The notes below the pieces were generated by a model. That model made no database searches. It saw only the letters and a list, made by a program, of their open reading frames with translations, and had not been told where the DNA came from. Below, one piece after another: positions 24,492 through 33,778 of a stretch of DNA of 64,000 bases. Origin of the DNA: Halorubellus sp034808145. Lineage in GTDB: Archaea > Halobacteriota > Halobacteria > Halobacteriales > Natrialbaceae. The translations under genes and the position numbers were made by a program. Each line of letters starts with the position of its first letter. The first letter of the stretch is position 1. Location: the NCBI RefSeq assembly GCF_034808145.1, contig NZ_JAXHGM010000015.1, positions 21,435 through 85,434 on the forward strand. The letters are read 5' to 3'.

Positions 24492-25643
24492 ATGGAGGTT
24501 GTTGACTACGAACTGTTCGCCGTCCCTCCCCGATGGTTACTCCTCAAACTGGAGACGGACGAGGGAATCGTCGGGTGGGGCGAGCCAATCGTCCAGGGCC
24601 GGCTGGAGACCGTCCGGACTGCCGTCTCGAGCCTCATCGAAGAGCACCTGCTCACCGAGAACCCGCTTCGTCCGGAGTATCACTGGCGAAAGCTCTACCA
24701 GAGCGCCTACTTCCGTGGTGGGCCAGTCCTGATGAGCGCTCTCTCGGGGATAGACCAGGCGCTCTGGGACATCAATGGACGGTATCACGACGTCCCAGTA
24801 CACCAGCTCCTCGGCGGTCACGTCCGTGACCGGATGCTCGTACATAAATATCTGAGTGGAGAGAGTGCCGAGAAACTCGCCAAAGAAGCAATACAAGCCC
24901 GTGAGCAGGGGTACCGAGCGTTCAAGACGAATTTACCTGGTGAGGTGAACCCGCTTGCGACACCCGATAGACTCGCCTGGGTCACCAACCAAATTTCAGC
25001 GATTCGGGACATTGTCGGCGACGATGCCCTCCTTGGGCTCGACTTCCACGGCCGAATTTCGAAGCCGATGGCGCGTGCACTCCTGAAACAGCTCGAGCCG
25101 TACAATCTCGCATTCGTCGACCAACCACTCCTCCCGGAGCACACGGAGATGTTCAAGTCGCTCAGCGGCCAGACGACGATTCCACTCGCGACGGGCGAAC
25201 GCCTGTACTCGCGGTACGATTTCAAAGAACTGCTCGTCAACGACGCTGTCTCGATTATTCAGCCCGACGTCTCGCACGTCGGTGGTATTACCGAGATGCG
25301 GAAACTCGCTTCGATGGCAGAAGCCTTCGATGTCGCCGTCGTTCCGCACTGTCCACTTGGGCCTGTCGCGCTCGCTGCGAGTCTCCAGGTGGGATTTTGC
25401 TCGCAGAACGTCGTACTCCATGAACAGGACCTCGATGTCCACGATCCGGACTCAAGTCAGTGGCTTAGATACCTCCGTGACCCCGACGTGTTTGAGTTCG
25501 AGAACGGGTATATCGAACGGATGACTGGGCCCGGTCTCGGTATCGACGTTGACGAGGATTTCGTCCGTGAGAAGGCAAGGTCACGGGTCAACTGGTATAG
25601 CCCGATCTGGCACCATGAGGATGGCAGTCTCGCCGAGTGGTGA
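24492..25643 (+). CDS. enolase-superfamily sugar-acid dehydratase (galactonate dehydratase-like), 383 aa
   Basis: Expected reaction: removal of water from an aldonic acid to give a 2-keto-3-deoxy acid. MEVVDYELFAVPPRWLLLK followed by VGWGEPIVQGR, and YFRGGPVLMSALSGIDQALW are typical of the DgoD/mandelate racemase group. Metal ligands are seen in LGLDFHGR (Asp), AFVDQPL (Asp where Glu is usual) and ATGERLYS (Glu). The catalytic His is in VVPHCPLGP. ATG 24492 is used, with a MEVVDYEL start. The first gene of the cargo. It is separated from the ABC operon by IclR. The exact substrate cannot be read from sequence. Confidence 0.82.
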   Translation: MEVVDYELFAVPPRWLLLKLETDEGIVGWGEPIVQGRLETVRTAVSSLIEEHLLTENPLRPEYHWRKLYQSAYFRGGPVLMSALSGIDQALWDINGRYHDVPVHQLLGGHVRDRMLVHKYLSGESAEKLAKEAIQAREQGYRAFKTNLPGEVNPLATPDRLAWVTNQISAIRDIVGDDALLGLDFHGRISKPMARALLKQLEPYNLAFVDQPLLPEHTEMFKSLSGQTTIPLATGERLYSRYDFKELLVNDAVSIIQPDVSHVGGITEMRKLASMAEAFDVAVVPHCPLGPVALAASLQVGFCSQNVVLHEQDLDVHDPDSSQWLRYLRDPDVFEFENGYIERMTGPGLGIDVDEDFVREKARSRVNWYSPIWHHEDGSLAEW

Positions 25644-25826
25644 TTCTCACCGCGACTTGTCATCCACCAAGCACACAGCCGGTATTGGGGCGCCCCGTCG
25701 AGAGCCACGAGTAGAACCTGGGGCGGTATCTATCGACAAAGGCTGCAATCGAACAGGAGAGGAGCGCATCGTCCGCACCGGTCATATTTATTGAAAAGAA
25801 CGTATTCCGGAGAATGATTGGGATCT

Positions 25827-26591
25827 CTACTTCGCGAGGTCGATCTGAATCGTCTTCGCAGTGCTAATTACTTGGCCAGTGATGTCCTCTTCGAGGTAGC
25901 GACCAGACAATCGTTCGCTCGGGCCGCAGACACCGATTGCCGCCGCTGGCGCGCGCTCACCGAGACCAACTGCCGTTGCGACCCCGACGACGTCCGAAAA
26001 CTGTTCTCCTCTGCAAAACGAAACGCCACTTTCACGGATCGTACTGAGTTCTGAATTGAGGGTTTCTGGAATCGTCAGTGTGTCGTCCGTCAATCGACTG
26101 AGACCGTGTTCTTCGATGATCGAGTCGACACGGTTCCGGTCAAACGACGAAAGAATCGCCTTTCCGGGTGCGTTGACGTGGAGGGGTATACGACTTCCAC
26201 AGGTGTAATCAGGTAACCAGGGTTCACTTCCCATTGCTGTATAGACACAGACACCCACCCCGTCTTCCTCTACAAACAGCGTCGAAACCTCACCTGTCAC
26301 TCGTGCGAGATTCTCGACGTTGTGTCTGACCTGTGTGAATCTTGGAATATTGTGTCGGATGTCTTCTGCGATTTTAATGATCCTAAACGAAGAGAGGTAT
26401 CGTTGTTCTTGTTTTCTGGCGTAACCGAGGTCAATGAGTGTTTTGAGGTGTGTGTAGACCACACCTTTCGAGAGGCCAACAGCGTCTGCGATCTCCGTCA
26501 CGCCCAACGACCCCTCAGCCCTCACCAGCTGCTCCAGAATCCGGAACGAGTTGACCGTCGCTTGAACCCCTTGCGAGCTATTTCGGGTCAT
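25827..26591 (-). CDS. IclR-family transcriptional regulator, 254 aa
   Basis: A winged helix (VNSFRILEQLVRAEGSLGVT, then EIADAVGLSKGVVYTHLKTL) is followed by the IclR effector domain (ARVTGEVSTLFVEEDG…RIPLHVNAPGKAILSSF and SFCRGEQFSDVVGVATAV). ATG 26591. It diverges from the polyol-type dehydrogenase with 279 bp between and convergently meets the dehydratase. It probably controls both neighbouring units in response to a sugar-acid (inference). Confidence 0.88.
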   Translation of the reverse strand: MTRNSSQGVQATVNSFRILEQLVRAEGSLGVTEIADAVGLSKGVVYTHLKTLIDLGYARKQEQRYLSSFRIIKIAEDIRHNIPRFTQVRHNVENLARVTGEVSTLFVEEDGVGVCVYTAMGSEPWLPDYTCGSRIPLHVNAPGKAILSSFDRNRVDSIIEEHGLSRLTDDTLTIPETLNSELSTIRESGVSFCRGEQFSDVVGVATAVGLGERAPAAAIGVCGPSERLSGRYLEEDITGQVISTAKTIQIDLAK

Positions 26592-26744
26592 CAACGCATC
26601 GTATGAAGAGTACGCGCCTCCGTTATTAGTGTTTTGTAGAGAAGAACACGAACCGGTTTTTCTGATCAATACGTTCCAGATATAACCCTCATGAACTACC
26701 ACACATATATTTATCATTATATTTTGTATATGATTTTTAATCGT

Positions 26745-26761
26745 GTTTTTCTCTGAAAAAC
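26745..26761. promoter_or_regulatory. perfect palindrome in the IclR/dehydrogenase promoter region
   Basis: GTTTTTC-TCT-GAAAAAC, a 7-bp dyad with 3-bp centre, in a very AT-rich stretch. It lies 110 bp upstream of ATG 26871 and about 70 bp upstream of its TATA box, between two divergent genes. A good candidate operator for the IclR protein. Confidence 0.5.
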
Positions 26762-26829
26762 AAGGCTAAAATGCCGAAATGGGGCCACAATGGGCTTCTA
26801 ACTGAGGTTTCTGTACCTGGGCAGAACCG

Positions 26830-26838
26830 TTATATACT
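26830..26838 (+). promoter_or_regulatory. TATA box of the dehydrogenase/ABC operon
   Basis: TTATATACT about 33-41 bp upstream of ATG 26871, the usual distance for a haloarchaeal promoter giving a short leader. Confidence 0.55.
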
Positions 26839-26870
26839 ACTTTCCGGTGTCATCGAATCGGCGTAAAACG

Positions 26871-27896
26871 ATGAAGACAGCTACACTGACCGACGCCCAC
26901 ACGGTAGAAACCTCCGACAGGGAGCGACCGGAACCTGGTCCGGACGATATTCTTGTCGCGATCAGCGTCTGTGGCGTCTGTACGACAGATTTGCACATGT
27001 ACAGCGGAAACCTCACCGTCGACTACCCGATGGTACCCGGACACGAGAGCGCCGGAGAAGTCGTCTCTGTCGGTGAGAACGTCGACAGCTACGAGGAAGG
27101 AGACCGGGTGGCCATCAACCCATCGGTTCCCTGCAACGAGTGCCGGGCGTGCAAGGCCGGTCGGGAGAATCTCTGCCACGACCTCACGTCTATCGGCGGA
27201 GCAGCCAAGAACATCATCGATGGCGCGTTCGCGGAGTACGCGGCTGTGCCTGTCGGAAACGTTGAAAACATCGGCGACCTCGATTACCGGACGGCGTCGG
27301 TCGCCGAACCACTCGGGTGCGTCATCAACGGTATCGACCAGGTCGATTTGACGAGTGGGGAGACGGTCGTCGTGGTCGGTGGAGGGTTCATCGGTCAGGT
27401 GATCGTCCAGACACTACGAACGAGCGGTGCAGGGACCATCGTCCTATCTGAACCGGTCGCCGAGCGGCGGGAAGTCGGCCTCGAACTCGGGGCCGATTAC
27501 GCCATCGATCCGACCGAAAAGGACCCGACGACCGCTATTCCAGACCTCGTCGGAGATGTCGACATCGCCATCGAGGCTGTCGGCCTTCCGAAGACCATCC
27601 AGCAGGCACATGGCCTGACTGGACCGGGTGGCAGGACACTCATCTTCGGCGTCCCCCCTGAGGACACAACGGTCGAATTCTCGCCGTTTGACCTCTTCTT
27701 CGAGGAGCGAGAGATCGTCTCGAGCTACTCGCTCACGCCGAGTACGTTCGCACGAGCCGTGACGCTGCTTCAAAACGGCCGTATCGACGTCGACGCGCTC
27801 GTCACCGATGAGTTCGGTCTCGATGGGCTCGAGACGGCGTTTGAGCAGATGGAGGCTCGTGAAGGCCTGAAGAAAGTGGTGTACCCCTCGCAGTAG
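26871..27896 (+). CDS. zinc-dependent medium-chain dehydrogenase (polyol/threonine-dehydrogenase type), 341 aa
   Basis: Catalytic zinc ligands are in CGVCTTDLHMYSG (C34, C37 region) and PGHESAGE (H58, E59). Structural zinc ligands are C88, C91, C94 and C102 (CNECRACKAGRENLC). A Rossmann turn VVGGGFIGQVIVQ follows. It most likely oxidises a sugar alcohol or sugar hydroxyl with NAD(P). It heads the transporter operon (50 bp to the binding protein). Confidence 0.88.
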   Translation: MKTATLTDAHTVETSDRERPEPGPDDILVAISVCGVCTTDLHMYSGNLTVDYPMVPGHESAGEVVSVGENVDSYEEGDRVAINPSVPCNECRACKAGRENLCHDLTSIGGAAKNIIDGAFAEYAAVPVGNVENIGDLDYRTASVAEPLGCVINGIDQVDLTSGETVVVVGGGFIGQVIVQTLRTSGAGTIVLSEPVAERREVGLELGADYAIDPTEKDPTTAIPDLVGDVDIAIEAVGLPKTIQQAHGLTGPGGRTLIFGVPPEDTTVEFSPFDLFFEEREIVSSYSLTPSTFARAVTLLQNGRIDVDALVTDEFGLDGLETAFEQMEAREGLKKVVYPSQ

Positions 27897-27945
27897 CGCA
27901 GCACAGCTTGGCTAACCAACTACACAAACACTGAGACACACAACA

Positions 27946-29373
27946 ATGACGAAAGAAATCGACAGACGGACGTTAATAAAGACAGCCACGGGTGTTGCGG
28001 CCGGTACGGCACTTGCTGGCTGTACGCGTGGCGGAGGCGGAGAGACAGCGACTGATTCCGGCGACGGCTCCGGTTCGGATGGCAGTGGGAGCTCATCATC
28101 AGGTGAGCCTCCGATTCCACTGAGTGAGTACGACGCGGACATCGACTGGGCTCAGTTCGAGGGATCACAGATCAACATCGGTGCGGTCCAGCACCCGTGG
28201 GTAGAGGCGATTAAACCAGCTATTCCGACGTTCGAGGAACTCACTGGAATCGATGTCGTCTGGAACATTCTTCCGGAGAACCAGTTCCGGACCAAGCGTC
28301 AGACCGACGTGAGTACCGGTGCCGGCCAGTTCGACGTCTTCTTCATGGACCAGGTGGTCAACCAGTACCGCGAAGAAGGGTGGCTTCAGGCCCTCGATCC
28401 GTACTTCAACGACAGCAGTCTGTACGACGAGGATTGGTACCAGCCGACGGACCTCTTCGAGGCGTCACGGTGGCAGGCACACGGTGGTGGCTTCAGTGAG
28501 AACTGGACCGGGCTCCCGATTACTGTCGAAGTCCAGACCCAGTTCTACCGCACGGATCTCTACGAGAAACACGGCCTCGAAGTCGCCGAGACACTGGAAG
28601 GGTTCGTCGAGAACGCCCAGGCGATTCACGAGAACGAGTCGGACGTCGTCGGCACTGTCGGTCGCGGACAGAAGGGCTACGGGATGAACATCTACGTGCT
28701 GAACACCTTCCTTCGGCAGAACGGTGCCGAACTCTGGAGCGAGTTCCCGAGTGACTCCGGCCTCAACTCCCAGGGCGTTATCGACGCGGCGGAGTGGTAC
28801 ACGAGCCTGCTGCGGGACTTCGGCCCCCAAGGCGCATCTACACAGTCCTGGTCGGACGTACTCTCGACGATGCAGGAGGGTCGTGCGGGCCACATCGTCG
28901 CCGACGCCAACCTGTTCTGGCCCGGACTGACCGGCTCCGACTCGTCGGTCGCCGACAACGTCGGCATCGCCAAGGTACCGTCCCCGTCCGATGGCCAGTT
29001 CTCGCCGAACGCGTACAACTGGCAGGTCTCCACCTCAAAGAACGCGCAGAACTCCGAACAGGGGTTCCTGTTCATGCTCTGGGCGACGTCGGAGCCGACC
29101 AACACCTGGATGCATCTGAACAATGAGGCCGCGTTCTCGGTCCGGCAGTCCGTCTGGGAGAACGATGAATTCCGCTCGCGTGTTGGTGAGGGCTTCGCAC
29201 AGGTCACGCTCGAATCCTTACAGGCCGCAGCGCCGGATCCATTCGATCGTAAGTATCCCGAGTGGGGCCAGCGCTACTCAGAGGAACTGCAGCGAGCTCT
29301 CGCCGGACAGAAATCCGCCGAAGCTGCCATGACCACCGCGGCGGGGATTGCAGAAGACATCTACAGCGAGTAA
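27946..29373 (+). CDS. ABC transporter sugar-binding lipoprotein, 475 aa
   Basis: A Tat signal (RRTLIKTATGVAAGTALAGC) with lipobox LAGC, then a Gly/Ser/acidic linker, mark it as a membrane-anchored lipoprotein outside the cell. The mature part resembles family 1 solute-binding proteins (IPTFEELTGIDVVWNILPEN; QFDVFFMDQV; EGRAGHIVADANLFWPG). It captures sugar or sugar acid and delivers it to the two permeases downstream (28 bp gap). Confidence 0.9.
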   Translation: MTKEIDRRTLIKTATGVAAGTALAGCTRGGGGETATDSGDGSGSDGSGSSSSGEPPIPLSEYDADIDWAQFEGSQINIGAVQHPWVEAIKPAIPTFEELTGIDVVWNILPENQFRTKRQTDVSTGAGQFDVFFMDQVVNQYREEGWLQALDPYFNDSSLYDEDWYQPTDLFEASRWQAHGGGFSENWTGLPITVEVQTQFYRTDLYEKHGLEVAETLEGFVENAQAIHENESDVVGTVGRGQKGYGMNIYVLNTFLRQNGAELWSEFPSDSGLNSQGVIDAAEWYTSLLRDFGPQGASTQSWSDVLSTMQEGRAGHIVADANLFWPGLTGSDSSVADNVGIAKVPSPSDGQFSPNAYNWQVSTSKNAQNSEQGFLFMLWATSEPTNTWMHLNNEAAFSVRQSVWENDEFRSRVGEGFAQVTLESLQAAAPDPFDRKYPEWGQRYSEELQRALAGQKSAEAAMTTAAGIAEDIYSE

Positions 29374-29401
29374 CGCAACCGTTTCAAGCTAATCACCAAC
29401 A

Positions 29402-30340
29402 ATGAATACCCAGACACAAACAGAAACGGTAACCAAAGACCAGCCCAGCTTCGCCAGACTGCGGAATCTGTGGAACGACTACCTCCCGTACTGGTTCATC
29501 GCACCGATGGTGCTGGTGATGGTGATGATCACCTTCTTCCCGGGTGCGTACGATCTGTACCTCAGTCTGATCGAAGAGCCCACAGTGAACATCCTGAACG
29601 CCGAGTTCGTCGGCCTGAGCAACTACGAGACGGCGTTCACCCGTGGGGGTGCAATCCACTCGTTCGTCATCACGATTACCGTCGTCGCCAGTGCGCTGCT
29701 CCTCGAGAGTTTCCTCGGGTTCTTCCTCGCCGCACTCGTCGCGGGCGTCGAGTCCTCGCGGGCGAAATCGTTCTACCGGGTGTTGTTCATCATTCCGATG
29801 GCCGTTGCACCCGTCTCGCTCGCAACGATTGGCCGTATCATGCTGAACAGTGAGATCGGGGTCATCCCATACTTGATCGAGACAGTGACTCCGTTCGCAG
29901 CTCCAGCGTTCCTCTCGGAGATCCCACTGCTGACGGTGATTCTTCTCGACACGTGGAACTGGACGCCGTTCATGTTCATCATCTTTTACGCCGGCCTCTC
30001 GTCGGTACCCGGAACCCTCATCGAGGCGTCGCGGGTCGACGGCGCGCCGCTGTGGCGGCGGTACGTTCACGTCATCATCCCGTACATGAAACCGGTGGTG
30101 TTCGTCGCTGTCCTCATCCGGATGATCGACCTGTTCCGGACGTTCGGTGTGGTGTACGGCCTGACCCAGGGTGGCCCGGGGACGGCGACCCAACTGGTGA
30201 GTATTAACATTTACGAGCAGATGTTCATCAACAACTCACCTGGGGTGGCGACCGCAATCGCAGTCGTCTACCTCGTCTTCGTCATCGCCATCGCCAACAT
30301 TGTCATCGCGAAGGTCGGCTTCGAGGGGGTGTGGGACTGA
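29402..30340 (+). CDS. ABC transporter permease (MalF/UgpA type), 312 aa
   Basis: Six predicted membrane helices (the first at YWFIAPMVLVMVMITFFPGA). The EAA loop, which docks to the ATPase, reads IEASRVDGAPLWRRYVHVII near residue 210. Its stop overlaps the start of the next permease (TGATG), so they are translationally coupled. Confidence 0.92.
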   Translation: MNTQTQTETVTKDQPSFARLRNLWNDYLPYWFIAPMVLVMVMITFFPGAYDLYLSLIEEPTVNILNAEFVGLSNYETAFTRGGAIHSFVITITVVASALLLESFLGFFLAALVAGVESSRAKSFYRVLFIIPMAVAPVSLATIGRIMLNSEIGVIPYLIETVTPFAAPAFLSEIPLLTVILLDTWNWTPFMFIIFYAGLSSVPGTLIEASRVDGAPLWRRYVHVIIPYMKPVVFVAVLIRMIDLFRTFGVVYGLTQGGPGTATQLVSINIYEQMFINNSPGVATAIAVVYLVFVIAIANIVIAKVGFEGVWD

Positions 30341-31224
30341 TGGCGACTCAGTCTCAAGACATCGATTCTGCGACCGGCTCGCAATGGCTCGACAAGAGCA
30401 CTCAAGAGACGCTCGTTCGGATCGGCCGGCACGGCCTCCTATTGGTGTGGTCGTTCATCGTGCTGTTCCCGCTGTACTGGCTGGCCTCGATGTCGCTGAA
30501 ACCGCCAGGGGAGGCGAACGCCCTCCCGCCGGATTGGATCTTCCTGCCGACAGTGTACAACTACATCCAACTCGCGCAGGACGGCGCGTTCCTCGCAGCC
30601 TTCGCCAACAGCGTCATCATGGTCGGAGCGTCCGTGGTACTTGTCCTGCTCATTGGCGTGCCTGCCGCGTATGTCCTCTCGCGGTGGGACATCCCGATGG
30701 AGCGGGACGTGCTCGTGTGGATTCTCTCCTCACGTATGCTCCCGCCCATTGCCGTCGTCATCCCGTTCTTCGTCATCTTCCGGGAACTCAACCTGTTCGA
30801 CACGCGCATCGGGATGGTGTTCATGTACGTCAGCATCAACCTCTCGCTGGTGGTGTGGGTGATGAAGGCGTTCTTCGACGGCATTCCCGAGACGCTCGAA
30901 GAGGCAGCACGTGTCGACGGGGCGACCCGGTTCCAAGGCTTCCGCAAGGTCGTCCTCCCGGCGGCCAAACCTGGAATTTTCTCGGTCGCCATCATCAGCT
31001 TCATCTTCGCCTGGATCGAGCTGCTGTTCGGTCTCGTACTGACGAACTTCAATGCGGTTCCGGTGACGCTGTTCGTCTACTCGTTCATCGGCTCTCGCTC
31101 TATCGAGTGGGGGATGCTCGCAGCCGCCTCGACGGCGATGATCATCCCCGTTGTGATCTTCCTGATCGCGGTGAACAAGTATCTCGCCGCTGGTCTCAGC
31201 TTCGGCGTGGTGATCAAAGAATGA
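30340..31224 (+). CDS. ABC transporter permease (MalG/UgpE type), 294 aa
   Basis: Starts at the ATG overlapping the previous stop. Membrane helices include LLLVWSFIVLFPLYWLASM. The EAA loop reads LEEAARVDGATRFQGFRKVV (about 182-201). Together with the previous gene it forms the channel. Its end overlaps the 31-aa ORF by 4 bp. Confidence 0.92.
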   Translation: MATQSQDIDSATGSQWLDKSTQETLVRIGRHGLLLVWSFIVLFPLYWLASMSLKPPGEANALPPDWIFLPTVYNYIQLAQDGAFLAAFANSVIMVGASVVLVLLIGVPAAYVLSRWDIPMERDVLVWILSSRMLPPIAVVIPFFVIFRELNLFDTRIGMVFMYVSINLSLVVWVMKAFFDGIPETLEEAARVDGATRFQGFRKVVLPAAKPGIFSVAIISFIFAWIELLFGLVLTNFNAVPVTLFVYSFIGSRSIEWGMLAAASTAMIIPVVIFLIAVNKYLAAGLSFGVVIKE

Positions 31225-31316
31225 GTACGAACACGACTTCGCACGGACGGCACGCACTGTTCGCAAAATACCCCTCTGCGGCGGGGGCATCGAGCCGCAT
31301 CACGGAGGAGAAATAA
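31221..31316 (+). CDS. 31-aa micro-ORF coupled on both sides inside the ABC operon
   Basis: ATG 31221 overlaps the permease stop (ATGA). Its TAA (31314-31316) overlaps the ATG of the ATPase gene (TAATG). The peptide starts MSTNTTSHGRHALFAKYPSA and ends SSRITEEK. It has no membrane helix or known motif. Perfect coupling at both ends supports translation, but it could simply be a coupling device that carries ribosomes from the permease to the ATPase. Confidence 0.55.
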   Translation: MSTNTTSHGRHALFAKYPSAAGASSRITEEK

Positions 31317-32497
31317 TGGCAAGTATCACGTTAGATGACATCACGAAACGCTTCGGTGAGGGCGGCGACTCGGTCGTCGCCGTCGACGACGTCTCACTCG
31401 AAATCGAAGACGGCGAGTTCGTCATCTTTGTCGGCCCATCGGGGTCGGGGAAGTCGACGCTCATGCGGATCGTCGCGGGGCTCGAAACGCAGACCGAGGG
31501 AGACATCCACATCGGCGATGCGCTCGTCAACCAGCTCGGTCCACGCGCACGGGACCTTGCGATGGTGTTCCAGAACTACGCGCTGTACCCGAACATGACC
31601 GTCGAGGAGAACATGTCGTTCGGGCTGAAGATGTCGACTGACCTCTCGAAGCAGGAGATCAAAGACCAAGTCACGGAAGCCGCCGAGATGATGGGCATCG
31701 GGAACCTGCTCGATAACAAACCCGGCGAACTCTCCGGTGGGCAGCAACAGCGTGTCGCGCTCGGTCGGGCGATCGTCCGGGATCCGAACGTGTTCCTGAT
31801 GGACGAACCACTCTCGAACCTCGACGCGAAGCTCCGGACGACGATGCGAACCGAGATCAATCGCCTCCAGAACGACCTCGACACGACGACGCTGTACGTC
31901 ACGCACGACCAGACCGAGGCGATGACGATGGGTGATCGCCTCGTCGTGCTCAACTACGGTGACCTCCAGCAGGTCGGGACACCGCTGGAGTGCTTCTACC
32001 GTCCACGGAACCGTTTTGTCGCCGGTTTCATCGGTTCACCGTCGATGAATTTCTTCGAGGGTGACGTCGAGGACGCCAGTACGCTAATCTGTGACGGCTT
32101 CAAGTACGAACTCTCCGAGCGGATGTATTCGAATGTCGGTGACCGTGCGGAGGTCACCATCGGGGCAAGACCGGAAGATATCGAACTGCACGACGATTCC
32201 ATCGACACGAACGGGTTCGAAGTCGTTGTCGACGTCGTCGAGCCGATGGGGAGTATCTCGTACGTGTACATCCAGCCAGTCGACCAGTCCCACGAGCAGA
32301 CGTTCGTCGTCGAGGTCGACGGTCAGCAACCGATCGCTGAAGGACAGCGGCTGTACGCACACTTCCCGCCCGAGGATGTCCATCTCTTCGATACGAAGTC
32401 GGGTGAGACGATCCATCAACGCAAACTCGACAACGATGTCGAGATGCTCGCTGGTGGACAGTCACAGAACGCAAGCACGAGTTCCAGCCAGTTATAA
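31316..32497 (+). CDS. ABC transporter ATPase (MalK/UgpC type), 393 aa
   Basis: Walker A GPSGSGKST, signature LSGGQQQRVALGRAIV, Walker B NVFLMDEPLSNLDAKL, H-loop YVTHDQTEAM. A C-terminal TOBE/OB regulatory region (about 245-370) is typical of sugar importers. It powers the transporter formed with the preceding genes. The tail is Ser-rich (SQNASTSSSQL). Confidence 0.94.
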   Translation: MASITLDDITKRFGEGGDSVVAVDDVSLEIEDGEFVIFVGPSGSGKSTLMRIVAGLETQTEGDIHIGDALVNQLGPRARDLAMVFQNYALYPNMTVEENMSFGLKMSTDLSKQEIKDQVTEAAEMMGIGNLLDNKPGELSGGQQQRVALGRAIVRDPNVFLMDEPLSNLDAKLRTTMRTEINRLQNDLDTTTLYVTHDQTEAMTMGDRLVVLNYGDLQQVGTPLECFYRPRNRFVAGFIGSPSMNFFEGDVEDASTLICDGFKYELSERMYSNVGDRAEVTIGARPEDIELHDDSIDTNGFEVVVDVVEPMGSISYVYIQPVDQSHEQTFVVEVDGQQPIAEGQRLYAHFPPEDVHLFDTKSGETIHQRKLDNDVEMLAGGQSQNASTSSSQL

Positions 32498-32506
32498 GAA
32501 TTTGAG

Positions 32507-33778
32507 ATGATCGACACTCCTTCGAACGCGAATCGTGGCCGGCTACTCGCGACGCTCCGGATGCAGTATCCGGACGCACTCGCAGAGCGCGGCTTCCAGC
32601 TGCTGCACCCGATGTCTGGCGACCCGTACACCGACCACCGGCGACACCTCGTGGCGACGTGTCGGTCGATCGCGAACTTCGCGGTCGGCGCGGTCGCCGA
32701 CGGCCCAGAGTGGTGTCTCGACGCTGCCGAACACGGGCTTGCGTTTCTCCGGCAGGCGCACCGCACTGACGACGGGGACGGCTATCACCTGGTCGTCGAC
32801 GGCGATGGCGAGCCGCTCGACCGGACCCGATCGGCGTACGGGCACGCCTTCGTCCTCCTCGCGTACGCACGTGCGACAGCGGCCGATATCGACGGCGCCG
32901 AGGATGATCTCGTGGCAACCCACGAGCTGATCGAGGATCGCTTCCGCGACGGCGCCGGGATGCTCCGGAGCGACTGCGCTCCCGACTGGACCGAGCAGGA
33001 GGAATACCGCGGCCAGAACGCGAACATGCACGCCTGCGAGGCCTATCTCGCCGCCTACGAGGCCACGGGAGAACCGAGGTACCTCGACCGTGCCCGGCAT
33101 ATCGCGCACAAAATCACGATCGCTCTCGCTGGGAAGACCGACGGGCTGCTGTGGGAACACTACACTGACGACTGGGAACACGACTTCGGATACAATGAGG
33201 ACGAACCTCGTCACCAGTTCCGGCCGCCGGGGTACCAGCCCGGCCACCACGTCGAGTGGGCGAAGTTCCTCGCGCTGCTCGACCGGTACGATGACGCGAC
33301 CGTAGCCGACACCGAGGGGGGCGACGGGTATGTGTCCGAGGGCGGTTGGTACGCCCGCGCACTCGAGTTGTTCGAAACTGCCATCGAATACGGCTGGACG
33401 GAGACCGGCTTCGTGTACACCCACGAGGAAGACGGGGCGCCCATCGTGCCGGATCAGTACGGCTGGGCACTGGCGGAAGCCATCGGCGCCTCCGCGGCGC
33501 TCACCGAGCGTGCCGCCGCACACGAAGATGACGCAGCCGACCGACTCCGGACGCTAAACCGCCGGTTCATCGAGTGTACCGACCGCTACCGCGGCCCTGC
33601 TGGCCCGTGGTACGAAAAGCGGGTTCCGACGGATCACGGCGACGACCTCGTCGCCCCGGACCCACCGGGCGTCGAGCCCGACTACCACCCTGTCAGCGCA
33701 TTCTACGAATGCTGGCGCTCCGCGCACGACGCACAGCCTGCCGACCGTACATTCACGACCGCGAACACAGATGAGTGA
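32507..33778 (+). CDS. AGE-family (N-acylglucosamine 2-epimerase-like) sugar isomerase, 423 aa
   Basis: An (alpha/alpha)6-barrel pattern with RSAYGHAFVLLAYARA, EEYRGQNANMHACEAYLAAY (conserved NxNMH with an active-site His) and QPGHHVEWAKFLALL (second His pair). Members interconvert aldoses/ketoses or N-acyl sugars (mannose, glucose, cellobiose, sulfoquinovose types). Which sugar is used here is unknown. It overlaps the next gene by 8 bp, so it belongs to the sugar pathway. Confidence 0.85.
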   Translation: MIDTPSNANRGRLLATLRMQYPDALAERGFQLLHPMSGDPYTDHRRHLVATCRSIANFAVGAVADGPEWCLDAAEHGLAFLRQAHRTDDGDGYHLVVDGDGEPLDRTRSAYGHAFVLLAYARATAADIDGAEDDLVATHELIEDRFRDGAGMLRSDCAPDWTEQEEYRGQNANMHACEAYLAAYEATGEPRYLDRARHIAHKITIALAGKTDGLLWEHYTDDWEHDFGYNEDEPRHQFRPPGYQPGHHVEWAKFLALLDRYDDATVADTEGGDGYVSEGGWYARALELFETAIEYGWTETGFVYTHEEDGAPIVPDQYGWALAEAIGASAALTERAAAHEDDAADRLRTLNRRFIECTDRYRGPAGPWYEKRVPTDHGDDLVAPDPPGVEPDYHPVSAFYECWRSAHDAQPADRTFTTANTDE

